Source: Bacteroidales bacterium
Lineage (GTDB): Bacteria > Bacteroidota > Bacteroidia > Bacteroidales > Bacteroidaceae
Direction: 5' to 3'
Assembly: GCA_004558865.1 (NCBI GenBank)
Contig: SFCY01000020.1
Coordinates: 1 to 24,241 of the forward strand
DNA: 24,241 nucleotides
Below are positions 23,310 to 24,241 of this stretch, one piece after another. A program made the position numbers and the translations under genes. Below the pieces are notes generated by a model. It worked only from the letters and a program-made list of their open reading frames with translations, searched no databases and had not been told where the DNA came from. Numbering within the stretch: position 1 is the stretch's first letter; the number at the start of each line of letters is the position of its first letter.

Positions 23310-24152
23310 ATGAAAACATTCCTAAAGAACAGGTTCGCAGTGATAGCAGCACTGTTCCTTGCAATGTTCGCGCTACCATCAACAGTGCGGGCGTAGTATC
23401 AATTGTGGGTTGCCGGCACTCAGGTCTCCGACGACAACCGGGGTGACCTCAGTGCCATCGACGGGGTGACTGGGCAAGTGAGCTACAATCCCGAGACCAA
23501 GGTGCTGAGGCTCCAGGATGCCACCATCACCTCCAGCAGCGCAATTGGAATTAGGTCGGCCATCGACGGGCTCACCATCGAAGTGGCTGGCACCAACAGC
23601 GTGAACATCGACGGTCCCTACGCAGCCATTCAAGGACAACAGGCCCTTACCATCAATGGCAACGGCACACTGAACACGCAGAGCCAGAATTGCGCCGTCT
23701 TTGCTTTCGGGGGAAACCTGACCATCGAGAACTGCACGCTCTCCGCCAAGGGCAGCTATGGCATTTCAGCAAGCTACTCTGAGACGCTCGTAATCCGCAA
23801 GGCCAACATTACAGCTGTGGGAAATGGAGAAAATGGTTCAATGTGCGACTTCAGCAATATCACATTAGAGGACTGCTCCATCACCCAGCCAGTCGGAGGA
23901 CACTTCGACGAAAACCAGCAGTCCATAGTGGATGCAGATGGCAACTACGTGACCTCTGAAGTGAAGATTGAGGCCACAAAGGTGACCAACAAATACGAAC
24001 TCTATGTGGCCGGCACACAGGTGACCGACGACAATCGCGAGGACCTCTCCGCCATTGAGGGCGTGACGGGACAGATGAGCTACGACCCGCAAACCAACAC
24101 GCTCACCCTCAACAACGTAAATATTCAGTTCACCACAGGGGGCTTTCCCTGA
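23310..24152 (+). pseudogene. Secreted repeat protein with amber stop after the signal peptide and early 3' end
   Basis: The ATG at 23310 opens a 28-residue signal peptide (MKTFLKNRF, hydrophobic core, ending PSTVRA). It is followed at once by TAG (23394-23396). The same frame then stays open to TGA at 24152. The body starts YQLWVAGTQVSDDN and repeats as YELYVAGTQVTDDN 199 codons later; each copy continues with (I/E)GVTGQ(V/M)SY(N/D)P. Between them lies a segment rich in beta-helix-like strands (TIEVAGTNSVNIDG, LTINGNGTLNTQ). A CAG codon in place of TAG would give the normal cleavage site ARA-like A|QY, so a single C-to-T change explains the break. The second repeat stops after about 50 residues, so the 3' part is also lost. 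I recall such WVAGTQVT repeats in Prevotella secreted proteins, with no known function. Probably a pseudogene. Confidence 0.78.
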
Positions 24153-24207
24153 GTAAAACGGGAAATAACATTTTATCCCTGCGCTACAGATTCACTGGGA
24201 AATTAGT

Positions 24208-24215
24208 TATCTTTG
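24208..24215 (+). promoter_or_regulatory. Promoter-like -7 element reading out of the window
   Basis: TATCTTTG matches TAnnTTTG, 56 bp after the pseudogene's last stop. No start codon is visible in the remaining 26 bp, so any gene it serves begins beyond the end. Confidence 0.5.
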
Positions 24216-24241
24216 CACCGGCAAGTAAGTAGTCCATAATT

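Noticed and set aside
351..24152. Alternative genetic code with TAG as a sense codon
   Set aside because: TAG is the natural stop of nadB, purA and the DedA-family gene, at the expected protein lengths.

Overview
The window looks like chromosomal DNA of a Bacteroidales bacterium, most likely Prevotella or a close relative. The grounds are: repeated use of the Bacteroidetes promoter pair (TTTG, 19-20 bp, TAnnTTTG) and little sign of Shine-Dalgarno sites; a BspA-like leucine-rich-repeat protein with a type IX-secretion-like tail; a split glycine dehydrogenase (gcvPA/gcvPB); a malic enzyme fused to a phosphotransacetylase-like domain; and a reverse-order rubrerythrin next to a PerR-like regulator. 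The genetic code is standard: UAG ends three intact genes (nadB, purA, dedA).

Layout. 1-1310: a 22-bp tandem repeat, then a decayed BspA-like surface-protein gene and a terminator. 1424-3890: maeB with its own promoter and a strong bidirectional terminator. 3991-6322 (minus strand): ugd followed by a lipoprotein gene, one promoter. 6770-10506 (minus strand): nadB-nadA-nadC, the de novo route from aspartate to nicotinate mononucleotide, with a promoter overlapped by an inverted repeat. 10619-10714: a second 22-bp-period repeat in the divergent nadB/lplA spacer. 10962-17572: lplA-gcvT-gcvH-gcvPA-gcvPB-lpd, a self-contained glycine cleavage operon that carries all four enzyme components plus the ligase that can lipoylate GcvH. 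17680-20915: an atypical Fur-family regulator translationally coupled to purA, then hisS. 20964-22151: perR-rbr, a peroxide-stress pair with a candidate operator, an intercistronic hairpin and a terminator. 22225-22984 (minus strand): a DedA-family membrane protein. 23205-24241: a secreted repeat-protein gene broken by an amber codon just after its signal peptide and ending early, followed by a promoter-like site reading out of the window.

Most of the window is core metabolism. I see no CRISPR array, RNA gene, prophage or complete insertion sequence. The parts that ordinary annotation does not explain are the two 22-bp repeat arrays, the two damaged surface-protein genes at opposite ends of the window, a 10-G tract in the ugd/nadC spacer, and several candidate operators and hairpins. 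I found no convincing new multi-gene system.
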